Assembly: GCF_017355985.1 (NCBI RefSeq)
Contig: NZ_JAFIQU010000005.1
Coordinates: 124,001-188,000, forward strand
DNA: 64,000 nucleotides
Source: Arenibaculum pallidiluteum
GTDB lineage: Bacteria; Pseudomonadota; Alphaproteobacteria; Azospirillales; Azospirillaceae
Reading direction: 5' to 3'
Below are positions 23,784-31,273 of the stretch, one piece after another (position 1 is the stretch's first letter; each line of letters opens with the position of its first letter). The notes beneath the pieces were generated by a model. That model had not been told where the DNA came from and ran no database searches. It saw only the letters and a list, made by a program, of their open reading frames with translations. The position numbers were made by a program, and so were the translations under genes.

Positions 23784-25328
23784 TCAGCCCTCCGCCACGT
23801 TGGAGTTCAGCCACACCTCGAGCGGCGGCAGGGCGCCGGCCATCCTCTCCAGCGCGGCGAGAGCCTCCTCGGGGCGCTCGTCGAAGGGCGCGCTGAGGGC
23901 AAGGATCGCGGCGCTGCGGCGGCGACCGGTCAGCGTTGTCCAGGTCTGGCGCAGCTTCGCGACCACCGCGTCGGGCGTGAGCCGCCCGTCCACCCAGTAC
24001 CAGGACAGCACCAGACGGTTCCGCCCGCCGGCGCGCAGCACGTCCATGCGGGCCGGCATTCCCGAGAAGGTCACGGTCCGCGTCGCGACGCGCGTCCAGA
24101 CGGTGTCGTCGGCGAAGCGGTTTCCGTCATTGACGGCCTCGGCGCCCTGGCGCTGCCAGTCGTACCAGGCGAGAGCCATCTCCGCGCGTTCCGCTCCGGC
24201 GGACCAGGCCGCCCGCAGGGTGCGGTCCGGCCCGACGAAATGCGGCTCCCAGTCCGCGGCGTGGCCTGTCGGCACCCACGGCGCCGCTGCGACGGGCGCG
24301 GTCAGCGCGCGCCGGGGGGCGGTGCCCGGCTCGCCCATCACGCGGCTCGCATAGGCGGGACCCGCAAGGATCATCGCGGCGGCTGCGGCAAGGGTGGTCC
24401 AGCGCGCCGCGGGGCCGGCAGTGATGCCTGCACCCGGGCGGTCGGCACGGCGCGGCAGCGTCAGCGCCGGCAGTCCCACGGGCCGGTCGGCGAAACGGTT
24501 GCCGATCCAGAGCAGCGCGAGCATCACCGCCGAGAAGAAGCCCCAGCCGTAGATGATGTGATCGGCGCCCGCCGCGATCTGGTGATCGGTCGCATGGGCG
24601 AGAACCATGATGCCGAAGGCCCGCAGCCCGTTGGCGAGGATCGGCAGGGCGATTCCCGTCATCAGGAAGGCGGCGCGCTTCCAGGCGCGGTCGTAGACGA
24701 GATAGGAGAAGAGCGCCGCCACCACCACGTTTGCGATCAGGAAGCGCAGCCCCGCGCAGGCCTCGGCCACCTCGAAGGCGCCGCTCGGGATGTAGATCAG
24801 GACGCCCTCCACATAGGTGGGGATGCCGACCAGGCGCAGGAGCTGTACGGAAAAGGCGGCGGTGAAGTCCTGGAGCGGCGCGATCAGCACGTCGCCGGCC
24901 GGCACCATGAAGACGAGGAAGGCCAGCGGGAACCAGGCCGCGCGCGCCGCGCGCCGGCCGAAGACGACGACCGCCAGCGCGATCAGCGCGCCCACGAAGG
25001 CGGCCTGCTCGACCACCTGCGCCTCGGCCGCGCGGCCCAGGAGCCAGCCGCCGATGCACAGGAGAAGTGCCGGCAGGGCCAGGGGCTCCGGACGCGGCGC
25101 CAGCGCTCGCAGGGCGTCGCGGCCGGCCCACAGGAGATAGAGGCTGATCGCGGGGACCAGCATGCCGTGATTGTAGGTGACGTCGTTCCACCAAGTCGCC
25201 GCCATGCTGGCGACCGCCCCCCACATGGACCAGGTCAGCAGCGCGGCGAGGCAGCCGAAGATCGCGCAGGCGCGGGTCCAGGGCGTCGGATACGCCGCAG
25301 CCTGCACGGGAATGGATTGATCCGTCAT
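23784..25328 (-). CDS. xrtA: Exosortase A fused to an EpsI-type C-terminal domain
   Basis: A 514-residue inner-membrane protein. The first ~290 residues form a multi-helix exosortase with the catalytic triad Cys191 (VAEACAGLRFL), Arg236 (NGLRAFGIM) and His257 (ADHIIYGWGFF). After a linker and one more hydrophobic segment (TTLAAAAAMILAG), residues ~320-514 form a soluble EpsI-like domain (WEPHFVGPDRTL, LVLSWYWVDGR). It cleaves and sorts PEP-CTERM proteins at the periplasmic face. The start MTDQSIPV (25328) is preferred to 25364. It heads the minus-strand operon that continues to the protease gene. Confidence 0.95.
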   Translation of the reverse strand: MTDQSIPVQAAAYPTPWTRACAIFGCLAALLTWSMWGAVASMAATWWNDVTYNHGMLVPAISLYLLWAGRDALRALAPRPEPLALPALLLCIGGWLLGRAAEAQVVEQAAFVGALIALAVVVFGRRAARAAWFPLAFLVFMVPAGDVLIAPLQDFTAAFSVQLLRLVGIPTYVEGVLIYIPSGAFEVAEACAGLRFLIANVVVAALFSYLVYDRAWKRAAFLMTGIALPILANGLRAFGIMVLAHATDHQIAAGADHIIYGWGFFSAVMLALLWIGNRFADRPVGLPALTLPRRADRPGAGITAGPAARWTTLAAAAAMILAGPAYASRVMGEPGTAPRRALTAPVAAAPWVPTGHAADWEPHFVGPDRTLRAAWSAGAERAEMALAWYDWQRQGAEAVNDGNRFADDTVWTRVATRTVTFSGMPARMDVLRAGGRNRLVLSWYWVDGRLTPDAVVAKLRQTWTTLTGRRRSAAILALSAPFDERPEEALAALERMAGALPPLEVWLNSNVAEG

Positions 25329-25516
25329 GTCGCTCCGATCTGCGGGCGAGTGTGCCGGCGGCAACCGGCCGGCGGGCTGATCGCAGGCGAAATCTAGGTC
25401 AAATGCGGCGCTTGCCGGCGGGCGCCGTGGTGGAACCTATCCGCGATTTCGGGTGAATTCCGCCCGGTGACGCCGCTGCGGCGGACTACCCATTCGGATC
25501 CCGGGACGGCGCAGGA

Positions 25517-25550
25517 GTCGGAGGCCTTTACACTGGACGCCGGGTTTCGG
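25517..25550 (+). promoter_or_regulatory. Upstream activator element of the 30-codon peptide promoter (candidate PrsR site)
   Basis: GTCGGAGGCCTTTACAC (25517-25533) is followed after two bases by GACGCCGGGTTTCGG (25536-25550). Both blocks match the element upstream of the PEP-CTERM gene (GTCGGA-N5-TTACAC, then G-N-CGCCGG-R-T-N-N-CGG). The first block ends 53 nt before the -24 element, against 52 nt at the PEP-CTERM promoter. Confidence 0.75.
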
Positions 25551-25571
25551 TCCGGCTCCGGCGGAAACCCG
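25541..25571. repeat. Inverted repeat between activator element and promoter
   Basis: CGGGTTTC (25541-25548) and GAAACCCG (25564-25571) form a perfect 8-bp inverted repeat with a 15-bp spacer. It partly overlaps the second conserved activator block. At the PEP-CTERM promoter a different inverted repeat (CGGATCC...GGATCCG, 16253-16274) occupies the same place. Function unknown. Confidence 0.5.
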
Positions 25572-25586
25572 CGGGTTCGCCCGCCC

Positions 25587-25602
25587 TGGCATGGCTCTTG
25601 CT
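25587..25602 (+). promoter_or_regulatory. Sigma-54 (-24/-12) promoter of the 30-codon peptide gene
   Basis: TGGCATGGCTCTTGCT matches TGGCACGRNNNTTGCW at all fixed positions but one (C to T), with GG and GC 10 nt apart. Transcription would start near 25614, about 20 nt before the ATG at 25633. It fires away from xrtA, towards the 30-codon gene only. This roughly 300-bp stretch otherwise holds no gene. Confidence 0.85.
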
Positions 25603-25632
25603 GCTTGCCCGGCGAGTGCAACGGGGGTGCAT

Positions 25633-25725
25633 ATGCTTTCGGCCAAGGCGGCGATCGCAGTGATCGTGACTGTGCTTCTCGCGTTCTGGGCGGCCCTGGT
25701 CTACGCCATCGCGCAACTGTCTTGA
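25633..25725 (+). CDS. 30-residue single-helix membrane peptide of the XrtA locus
   Basis: A tiny frame, MLSAKAAIAVIVTVLLAFWA and ten more residues (LVYAIAQLS end), encoding essentially one transmembrane helix with a short basic N-terminus (Lys5). It has a GGGGG ribosome site 5 nt before the ATG and a near-consensus sigma-54 promoter 31 bp upstream with the same activator element as the PEP-CTERM gene. It stands on the strand opposite to both flanking operons and ends 11 bp before the convergent FemAB-like gene's stop. No family is recognised. A membrane-embedded regulator or adaptor of XrtA or EPS export is an inference. Confidence 0.7.
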   Translation: MLSAKAAIAVIVTVLLAFWAALVYAIAQLS

Positions 25726-25736
25726 GGCGCGCCGGC

Positions 25737-26783
25737 TCAGCCGAGCTGGCGCGCCAGATGCGGGCCGAGCAGGTTGGCGACGGGCAGAGGCAGTCGGCGC
25801 CAGCCCTCGACCATCAGACGGTATTTTGGGTTCAGCGGGTTCACCTCGGGCAGCGTGCCGCCGCGGAGCAGGTGGAACTGGTAGTGCAGCGGCTCCGGCT
25901 CGAAGCCCCAGTAGGTCTTGTAGTCGAAGGGGCCGGTCCCTCGCTTGGAACGCCCGAAGTCGAAGATGCGGGCGCCGCGCGCCGCGGCCCGGCGCATCAG
26001 GTCGAAATACAAGTAGTCGTAGGCGTGGACCGGGCGCGCTGCGGGGACCGAGCCCGCATAGTAGGGCAGGGCCTCGTCCCTGAAATGGAAGCTCATGACC
26101 GCCGAAAGGTCGCCGGCCTCGCCGCGCACGACGGCGATCTCGCAGTCCTCGCCGAAGGCGTCGCGGAGCGCGCGGAACCAGGCCCGCGCGGGCACGGGCG
26201 TTCCAAGATTGCGCACGCTCTCGGCATAGAGCGCGTAGAAGCGGTCGAGGTCGCCGAGCTCGGTCACGAGGTTCGTGCCCAGGCTCTTGCGGATGTCGGC
26301 GCGCTTCTTGCGCGGGATCGCCTTCAGGATCGCATCGTCGCCGCCCTCCGGGATCGCGCGGCGGAAGCCGCAATAGAGGTCGGACTTGTCGATCCAGCCG
26401 ATGCCCAGGGGCCGCCGGTGCCGCAGTTCGACATGCGCCGCGCCCAGGCGGGCGCCGAGCTCGGCCGCCGCGGTCGCGAGCGCCGCCTCGGCGGCGGCGT
26501 CCAGGGCCGCGATGCCGCCGCCGACCGTGAAGCCGGTGGAGACCAGCGCATGCCCGAACAGCGGTGAGCGGAGCTGGACCAGCGGCAGGATGCCGACGGT
26601 CTCGCCGTTGCGCTCGGCCATGAGATAGTGCGTCCGGTGGCCATGGGCCGTCTCGATGGCGCGGCGCCAGCCCCAGCGGTGGAAGAAGGTCGCCTCGGGG
26701 CAGCGCGCGACGAAGCTCTCCCACGACGCCTCGTCGGCAGCTGCGGCGGGACGGACCGTGGGGATGGAGAGGGCGACGGTCAT
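25737..26783 (-). CDS. XrtA-associated FemAB/GNAT-like protein (TIGR03019 type)
   Basis: A 348-residue protein of the FemAB-related family that accompanies exosortase A (TIGR03019). The GNAT-like fold is duplicated; the end of the second copy shows ARIFDFGRSKRGTGPFDYK and YWGFEPEPLHYQFHL, typical of the family. It probably transfers an acyl or aminoacyl group to EPS or its carrier. The ATG at 26783 overlaps the deacetylase stop (TGATG), so the two are translationally coupled. It is the last gene of the minus-strand EPS operon. Confidence 0.92.
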   Translation of the reverse strand: MTVALSIPTVRPAAAADEASWESFVARCPEATFFHRWGWRRAIETAHGHRTHYLMAERNGETVGILPLVQLRSPLFGHALVSTGFTVGGGIAALDAAAEAALATAAAELGARLGAAHVELRHRRPLGIGWIDKSDLYCGFRRAIPEGGDDAILKAIPRKKRADIRKSLGTNLVTELGDLDRFYALYAESVRNLGTPVPARAWFRALRDAFGEDCEIAVVRGEAGDLSAVMSFHFRDEALPYYAGSVPAARPVHAYDYLYFDLMRRAAARGARIFDFGRSKRGTGPFDYKTYWGFEPEPLHYQFHLLRGGTLPEVNPLNPKYRLMVEGWRRLPLPVANLLGPHLARQLG

Positions 26784-27670
26784 CAGGCCACCTTCAGGGG
26801 TTCTGCCAGCGGTTGGGCGGTTCCATGGACGACGTCCATGCGGTCCCAGGCGAAGTCGCGGAGCAGCCGGCGCAGCTTGGCTTCCATGCGGCCGAGATTG
26901 GTGTAGTGGCGCAGGCGCGAGCGCAACGGCGCCCCGGGCACGCGCGGCTGTCCGGGGTCGATCTCCCAGGGATGGAAGTAGAAGGCCACCGGCCGTCCCT
27001 CGGCGCCATTGACGCGGCCGATGCCCCAGCGGCTCCAGGCATAGGGCAGCAGCCGGAAGAAGCCGCCCCCGGCGCAGGAGAAGCGGCGATCGCCGAGCTC
27101 CACCGTGCCCACGGGGATCTCGGTGATCCCGGACCCGGGCTCGAACGGGCCGCGGGGCGCGTCCGGCATGCCGTAGTGGTCGTGGGCGATCGGGTGGATG
27201 GACGAGCTGTAGGCATAGCCGGCCTCGGCCAGCATCTCGTAGGCCCACCAGCACCGGCGGTCGATGGAGAAGCTCGGCGCGCGGTAGCCGCGCACCGGGA
27301 CACCGCCGAGATCCTCAAGCAGCAGGCGGGTGTCGCGGACATCGGCGCGGAACTCCGCGGGCGACAGCTCCCAGACGCGGTGGTGGGACATGCCGTGGCT
27401 GGCGAGCTCATGCCCGCCCGCGACGATCTCGCGGATCAGGTCGGGATGCCGCCGCGCGACGCAGCCGAGCACGAAGAAGGTCGCCCGCACGTCCCGCTCC
27501 GCGAAGAGGGCGAGGCACGCGCGCGTGCTGGTGCCGACACGGTCGGGCCAGCGGTCCCATTCGGCGCGCGGGATGGTGCCCGCGAAGGCCGAGACCTGAT
27601 AGTAGTCCTCCACGTCCACGGACATGGCGTTCACGACCCTCGCGGGCATCGTGCCGGTCATGGACGTCAC
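26783..27670 (-). CDS. XrtA-associated polysaccharide deacetylase (TIGR03006 type)
   Basis: A 295-residue NodB-fold deacetylase. The metal/catalytic motifs are visible: SVDVEDYYQVSAF with the catalytic Asp, HELASHGMSHH with two metal-binding His, and RGYRAPSFS. It removes N- or O-acetyl groups from EPS precursors. The start is a GTG at 27670 that overlaps the ATPase stop by 4 bp (GTGA); an ATG three codons later is an alternative. Family members are constant partners of exosortase A. Confidence 0.93.
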   Translation of the reverse strand: MTSMTGTMPARVVNAMSVDVEDYYQVSAFAGTIPRAEWDRWPDRVGTSTRACLALFAERDVRATFFVLGCVARRHPDLIREIVAGGHELASHGMSHHRVWELSPAEFRADVRDTRLLLEDLGGVPVRGYRAPSFSIDRRCWWAYEMLAEAGYAYSSSIHPIAHDHYGMPDAPRGPFEPGSGITEIPVGTVELGDRRFSCAGGGFFRLLPYAWSRWGIGRVNGAEGRPVAFYFHPWEIDPGQPRVPGAPLRSRLRHYTNLGRMEAKLRRLLRDFAWDRMDVVHGTAQPLAEPLKVA

Positions 27671-28707
27671 TCCGCCGCGTGCAGGGCGGGCGTGCCGGCA
27701 GGCAGGCCGGCGGCGATCAGGCCGAGCAGCGCCTCGGCCGCCTCCTGGAGGCTGCGTTCCTGCGCCTCGACGCGCGCCTCCAGCCTGGCGAGTCGCTCCT
27801 GCAGGGCGGGGTCGGCCAGGGCGGGATCGGCCGCGCCCGTGGCGGGCGCCGGCGCCTCGGCCGCGGTGCGGCGCGGGGCGCGGTCCAGGCTCTCGGCCAG
27901 CTCGCTCCTGAGCTCGGCCAGGACGGTCCGCGCGCAGGCGGCGTCCAGATGCTCGCGCTCCTCCAGCGCGCCCATCAGCAGCAGGCGGCTGAAGACGGTG
28001 TTGATGCGGCGCGGCACGCCGCCGGTCTCCTCATGGACCAGGGGGAACAGGTCCTCGGCCAGCGACGGCCGGCCGGTCCAGCCGACCAGGCGCAGGCGGT
28101 GCTCGACATAGGCGCGCGTCTCTGCCGCCGTCATGGGCTCGAGCTGGTGCGAGGCGATCACCCGCTGGCGGAGCTGCTCCAGGTCGGGATCGGCCAGGAT
28201 CGCGTTGAACTGCGGCTGGCCCAGCAGGAAGCTCTGGAAGAGCGGCTGTCCGCCCAGGTTGAAGTTGGACAGCATCCGGAACTCCTCAAGCGTCCGGCGC
28301 GGCAGGTTCTGGGCCTCGTCGATCACGAGCAGAACGCGCTTTCCGGCACGGTGCTGCTGGATCAGGAAGGTCTCGAAGGCCTTCAGCATGGCGGCCTTGT
28401 CGGCGGTCGGCGGCGTCACGCCGAAGGCGGCGAGCACCAGCCGGACGGCGTCGTCCGCCTCGATCTGGGTGGTCGCGATCTGGGCGGCGACCACCGGGGC
28501 CTGCCTGATCTCCGCGAAAAGCTGGGCGACCAGCGTCGACTTGCCGGTGCCGACCGGCCCCGTCACCACGATGAAGCCTTCCCCCTGGCTCAGCCCGTAG
28601 CGTAGATAGGCCAGCGCCTTGCGATGGGCCTGGCTGTTGAAGAAGAACCGGTGGTCGGGGCTGAGCCGGAACGGCTGGCCGCTGAACTTGTAGAAGCTCT
28701 CGTACAT
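27667..28707 (-). CDS. XrtA-associated ATPase (TIGR03015 type, ExeA-like)
   Basis: A 346-residue AAA/ExeA-like ATPase starting MYESFYKFSGQPFRLSPD. Walker A is GPVGTGKST at residues 50-58 and Walker B is VLLVIDEAQN; a sensor-type arginine stretch follows. The C-terminal ~60 residues are Ala/Pro-rich then a coiled coil (ARLEARVEAQERSLQEAAEAL), suggestive of oligomer or partner contacts. It is a standard XrtA-EPS gene of unknown mechanism. A 126-bp gap with a hairpin separates it from the upstream gene. Confidence 0.92.
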   Translation of the reverse strand: MYESFYKFSGQPFRLSPDHRFFFNSQAHRKALAYLRYGLSQGEGFIVVTGPVGTGKSTLVAQLFAEIRQAPVVAAQIATTQIEADDAVRLVLAAFGVTPPTADKAAMLKAFETFLIQQHRAGKRVLLVIDEAQNLPRRTLEEFRMLSNFNLGGQPLFQSFLLGQPQFNAILADPDLEQLRQRVIASHQLEPMTAAETRAYVEHRLRLVGWTGRPSLAEDLFPLVHEETGGVPRRINTVFSRLLLMGALEEREHLDAACARTVLAELRSELAESLDRAPRRTAAEAPAPATGAADPALADPALQERLARLEARVEAQERSLQEAAEALLGLIAAGLPAGTPALHAAE

Positions 28708-28752
28708 GGGTCCCTTATCCTCGCGGTGTCGGGGCGGGGCGCGCACCGGGGC

Positions 28753-28776
28753 GCCCGGCCCGGCGCAGGGCCGGGC
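28753..28776 (-). terminator. Intra-operon hairpin before the ATPase gene
   Basis: GCCCGGCCC (28753-28761) pairs perfectly with 28768-28776 around a 6-nt loop, in the only wide gap (126 bp) of an otherwise tightly packed operon. It could attenuate transcription into the ATPase/deacetylase/FemAB genes or protect the upstream mRNA end. Confidence 0.5.
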
Positions 28777-28833
28777 CGGCGCCGTGCGCCGTCTGCAGGG
28801 AATGGTTGGGAGCGGTGCCGGAGCCGTACCGGG

Positions 28834-30276
28834 TCAGAAGTCCAGGCGCACGGAGACCGTTGCGGCGGTCTCGGTGTAGCCCGGCGTCCCGCTGTCGGCC
28901 TCGCGCCGCGAATGGGACAGCGCCCCGGTCAGCCGGAAGTCCGTGGACAGCCGCCGGCTCAGCTCGACCCGGCCGAGGAAGGTGCCGTACTCGGCCGTCG
29001 CGGACTGATCGTAGCGCTGGTATCCCAACGCTACCGCGCCGGAGAGCAGCGGCGTCAGCCGATGGTCGATGCGCGAGCTGAACTGGCGCACGTGGTCGTC
29101 CGGCCGCAGGTCGAAATCCCTCACCGTATCGGTGTAGGCGAGCGTCGCCTCCGTCCGGGAGAAGGCCGCCGTCACCGAGACCGTGCCCTGCTTCGAGCGG
29201 TAGACCTGGTTGAACAGGCCGTTGCCGGCATCCGCCTCGACCGGCAGGCTGGTGCGCGGATCGATGATCCGGTTGGTGACGGGGTCCAGCGCATAGCCCA
29301 GCGAGAGCAGCGACTGCTGCGTCGTCTCGATCGACTCGCCGTAGGAGGCGCGCACCACCACCCGCTCCGATAGCTTGTAGCTGCCGGATCCCTCCCAGAT
29401 CGAGCCGCCGTAGCGGTGCCCGAAGCGGGCCTCCAGCTCGGTCCGCGGCCCTGGGCGCGTGTAGATGCCCGCGGTCCAGATCGCTCCGTCCGGCGGACCG
29501 GTCAGGCCCGGCGATTCGATCGTCTCGTAGCCCGCCGAGCCCACCACCGCGAACTGCCGGAACAGGAACCAGCGGCCGTCCAGCAGGGCGGTCGTGCGCT
29601 CGAGATCGCCGGTCCGCGTCTCGGATTCGGTCTCGTGTCGCTCCGCAAGGGCATCCAGGTTCAGCCGGTCGAAGCGTCGCCCGCTCCGCAGCCTCGCGCT
29701 CGCCTCGTCCACCGAGCTGTCGCCGACCCCTTCGCTGATCAGCACCTCCGAGCGGCGATAGCGCAGCTCTCCCTGGGCCCAGCCGGCGAAGTCGTGCTGG
29801 AGCCAGGGCGAGACCGACAGGGAATAGGCGTTCGCCCGGTCCTCCTGGGTGGAGTAGGGATTGGCCGTCAGGCCGCTGGACTGGGCGGGATCCAGCAGCA
29901 CGCGCTGGACCGAGCCCTGGGCCTCCACGAACAGCAGGTCCTCCAGCAGCTCGGCCGTGCCGAAGCCGAAGCCGGTCTGCCGCAGCGTCACCTCGCGCTC
30001 GGATCCCAGCGTCTCGATCAGGTCGAGCGAGAGGTCCAGCGCCGCGTCCAGCCGGTTGCCGTCGGCCCGGACCGACGTCTGCCCGGTCTGACCCAGGATG
30101 AAGCCGGATTCCTTGGAGCCCGCGGGTTCCAGGCGCAGATTGTCGGACGCAGTGACCGAGCCCGAGACCGCGTTCTCGATCCGCAGATTCGCGGCTGCCG
30201 CAGGGCCCGCCGTCCAACCCGACATCACGCAGACGGCGGCCGCGGCCGTCGGCCGCAGAACCTTGCGCAGGCGCAA
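28834..30276 (-). CDS. XrtA-associated outer-membrane beta-barrel protein (TIGR03016 type)
   Basis: A 480-residue protein with a signal peptide (cleavage after AGPAAAA, about residue 29) and a series of alternating amphipathic strands ending in Phe (SVRLDF), as in outer-membrane barrels. It matches the exosortase-linked outer-membrane family TIGR03016 by its N-terminal sequence and position between the kinase and ATPase. It is probably the EPS secretion or outer-membrane channel partner. It follows the kinase by 18 bp. Confidence 0.9.
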   Translation of the reverse strand: MRLRKVLRPTAAAAVCVMSGWTAGPAAAANLRIENAVSGSVTASDNLRLEPAGSKESGFILGQTGQTSVRADGNRLDAALDLSLDLIETLGSEREVTLRQTGFGFGTAELLEDLLFVEAQGSVQRVLLDPAQSSGLTANPYSTQEDRANAYSLSVSPWLQHDFAGWAQGELRYRRSEVLISEGVGDSSVDEASARLRSGRRFDRLNLDALAERHETESETRTGDLERTTALLDGRWFLFRQFAVVGSAGYETIESPGLTGPPDGAIWTAGIYTRPGPRTELEARFGHRYGGSIWEGSGSYKLSERVVVRASYGESIETTQQSLLSLGYALDPVTNRIIDPRTSLPVEADAGNGLFNQVYRSKQGTVSVTAAFSRTEATLAYTDTVRDFDLRPDDHVRQFSSRIDHRLTPLLSGAVALGYQRYDQSATAEYGTFLGRVELSRRLSTDFRLTGALSHSRREADSGTPGYTETAATVSVRLDF

Positions 30277-30294
30277 GATGGGTCCCCCTCGTGG

Positions 30295-31254
30295 TCACGA
30301 CCGCACCGTCTGCCCGGCATCGTCCTGCGGCGCGTAGTACGCTCCGAAGGTGTCGTCGCCGCGCCGTGCCGGCGCCTTGTTCAAGACCATGCTCACATGC
30401 TCGGTCGAGGACAAGAGGTCGAGTGCCGCCGAGATCGCCCGCTCGGGCGTCCGGTCCGCCTCGACCACGAACAGCACCTGGTCCACCTGGGGCGCCAGCA
30501 GGATCGCCTCGGTCGCCGCCAGAAGCGGCGGAGCATCGTAGATCACGAGGCAATCCGGCATCCTGGCCGCCGCCATTTCGACGAGCTGGCGGATCTGCGG
30601 CTCGGTCATGGGCTCTTCCGAGGCCGCGTTGCGGCCCGCCGGCAGGATGGTCAGCGAAAGGCCCTCGACTCGGCGCAGGCAGGCCTCGAAGGGCTCCGAT
30701 CCCTCCAAGAAAGCATGAATGCCCGGCGACTCGCCGAGACCGAGGATCCGGCTCAGCCCTTGGCGCCGCAGGTCGCCATCGACCAGCAGGATCGGGCGGT
30801 CCTCGTCGCGCGCGGCGGCCAGGGCAAGGTTCAGCGCGAAGAAGGTCTTGCCCTCGCCGGCCCAGGACGAGGTGATCATCACCGAGGACAAGGGGACCGC
30901 GCCGGGCGGCGCAAGACGCTGGCGGATGATCCGCAGCTCCTCGGCCAGCCGGTCGCGCCGGCCCTCGGGCAGGACATAGCCGGCCGCGGCGAGGGCTGCC
31001 CGGTCCAGCGCGACCGTTGCGATCCCGGCCGTGACGTCCCGGGAGGGAGGCTTCGGCAACGCGTCGGGCCATGCAGCGCCGGTCCGCTCCGCGGCGGGTG
31101 TCGCAGCGGGTATCACGGCGGGTATCACGGCGGGCGCAACGACATGCGCCGTCGGCGGGACGGTGGCGAAGAGACCCTGGGCCTCGGCCCGCTCGAGCAG
31201 CGATCTCGGCGCCTCCTCGGTGATCCGCGCAGCGGCTCTCTCGATCAGATTCAT
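30295..31254 (-). CDS. XrtA-associated tyrosine autokinase (BY-kinase, TIGR03018 type)
   Basis: A 319-residue bacterial tyrosine kinase. Walker A is SSWAGEGKT (129-137), Walker A' is ILLVDGDLRRQG, and Walker B lies at CLVIYDAPPLL. The N-terminal linker carries a Pro/Ala/Val repeat from a 12-bp tandem duplication. The usual C-terminal tyrosine cluster is reduced to the pair in FGAYYAPQDD. It controls polymer length with the Wzz-like protein encoded 19 bp upstream, which supplies the membrane part. Confidence 0.92.
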   Translation of the reverse strand: MNLIERAAARITEEAPRSLLERAEAQGLFATVPPTAHVVAPAVIPAVIPAATPAAERTGAAWPDALPKPPSRDVTAGIATVALDRAALAAAGYVLPEGRRDRLAEELRIIRQRLAPPGAVPLSSVMITSSWAGEGKTFFALNLALAAARDEDRPILLVDGDLRRQGLSRILGLGESPGIHAFLEGSEPFEACLRRVEGLSLTILPAGRNAASEEPMTEPQIRQLVEMAAARMPDCLVIYDAPPLLAATEAILLAPQVDQVLFVVEADRTPERAISAALDLLSSTEHVSMVLNKAPARRGDDTFGAYYAPQDDAGQTVRS

Positions 31255-31273
31255 CCAGGCACCCCAGGGGAGT

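Noticed and set aside
22383..25397. A 1004-codon plus-strand frame opposite the amidotransferase and xrtA genes
   Set aside because: It has no recognisable domain and exists because GC-rich codon use leaves few stops on the opposite strand; the minus-strand genes show clear families and motifs.
25618..25633. A minus-strand TTGCA-containing sequence that could be a sigma-54 promoter for xrtA
   Set aside because: The essential -24 GG is altered (ATGCAC in place of TGGCAC) and the site is nearly 300 bp from xrtA.
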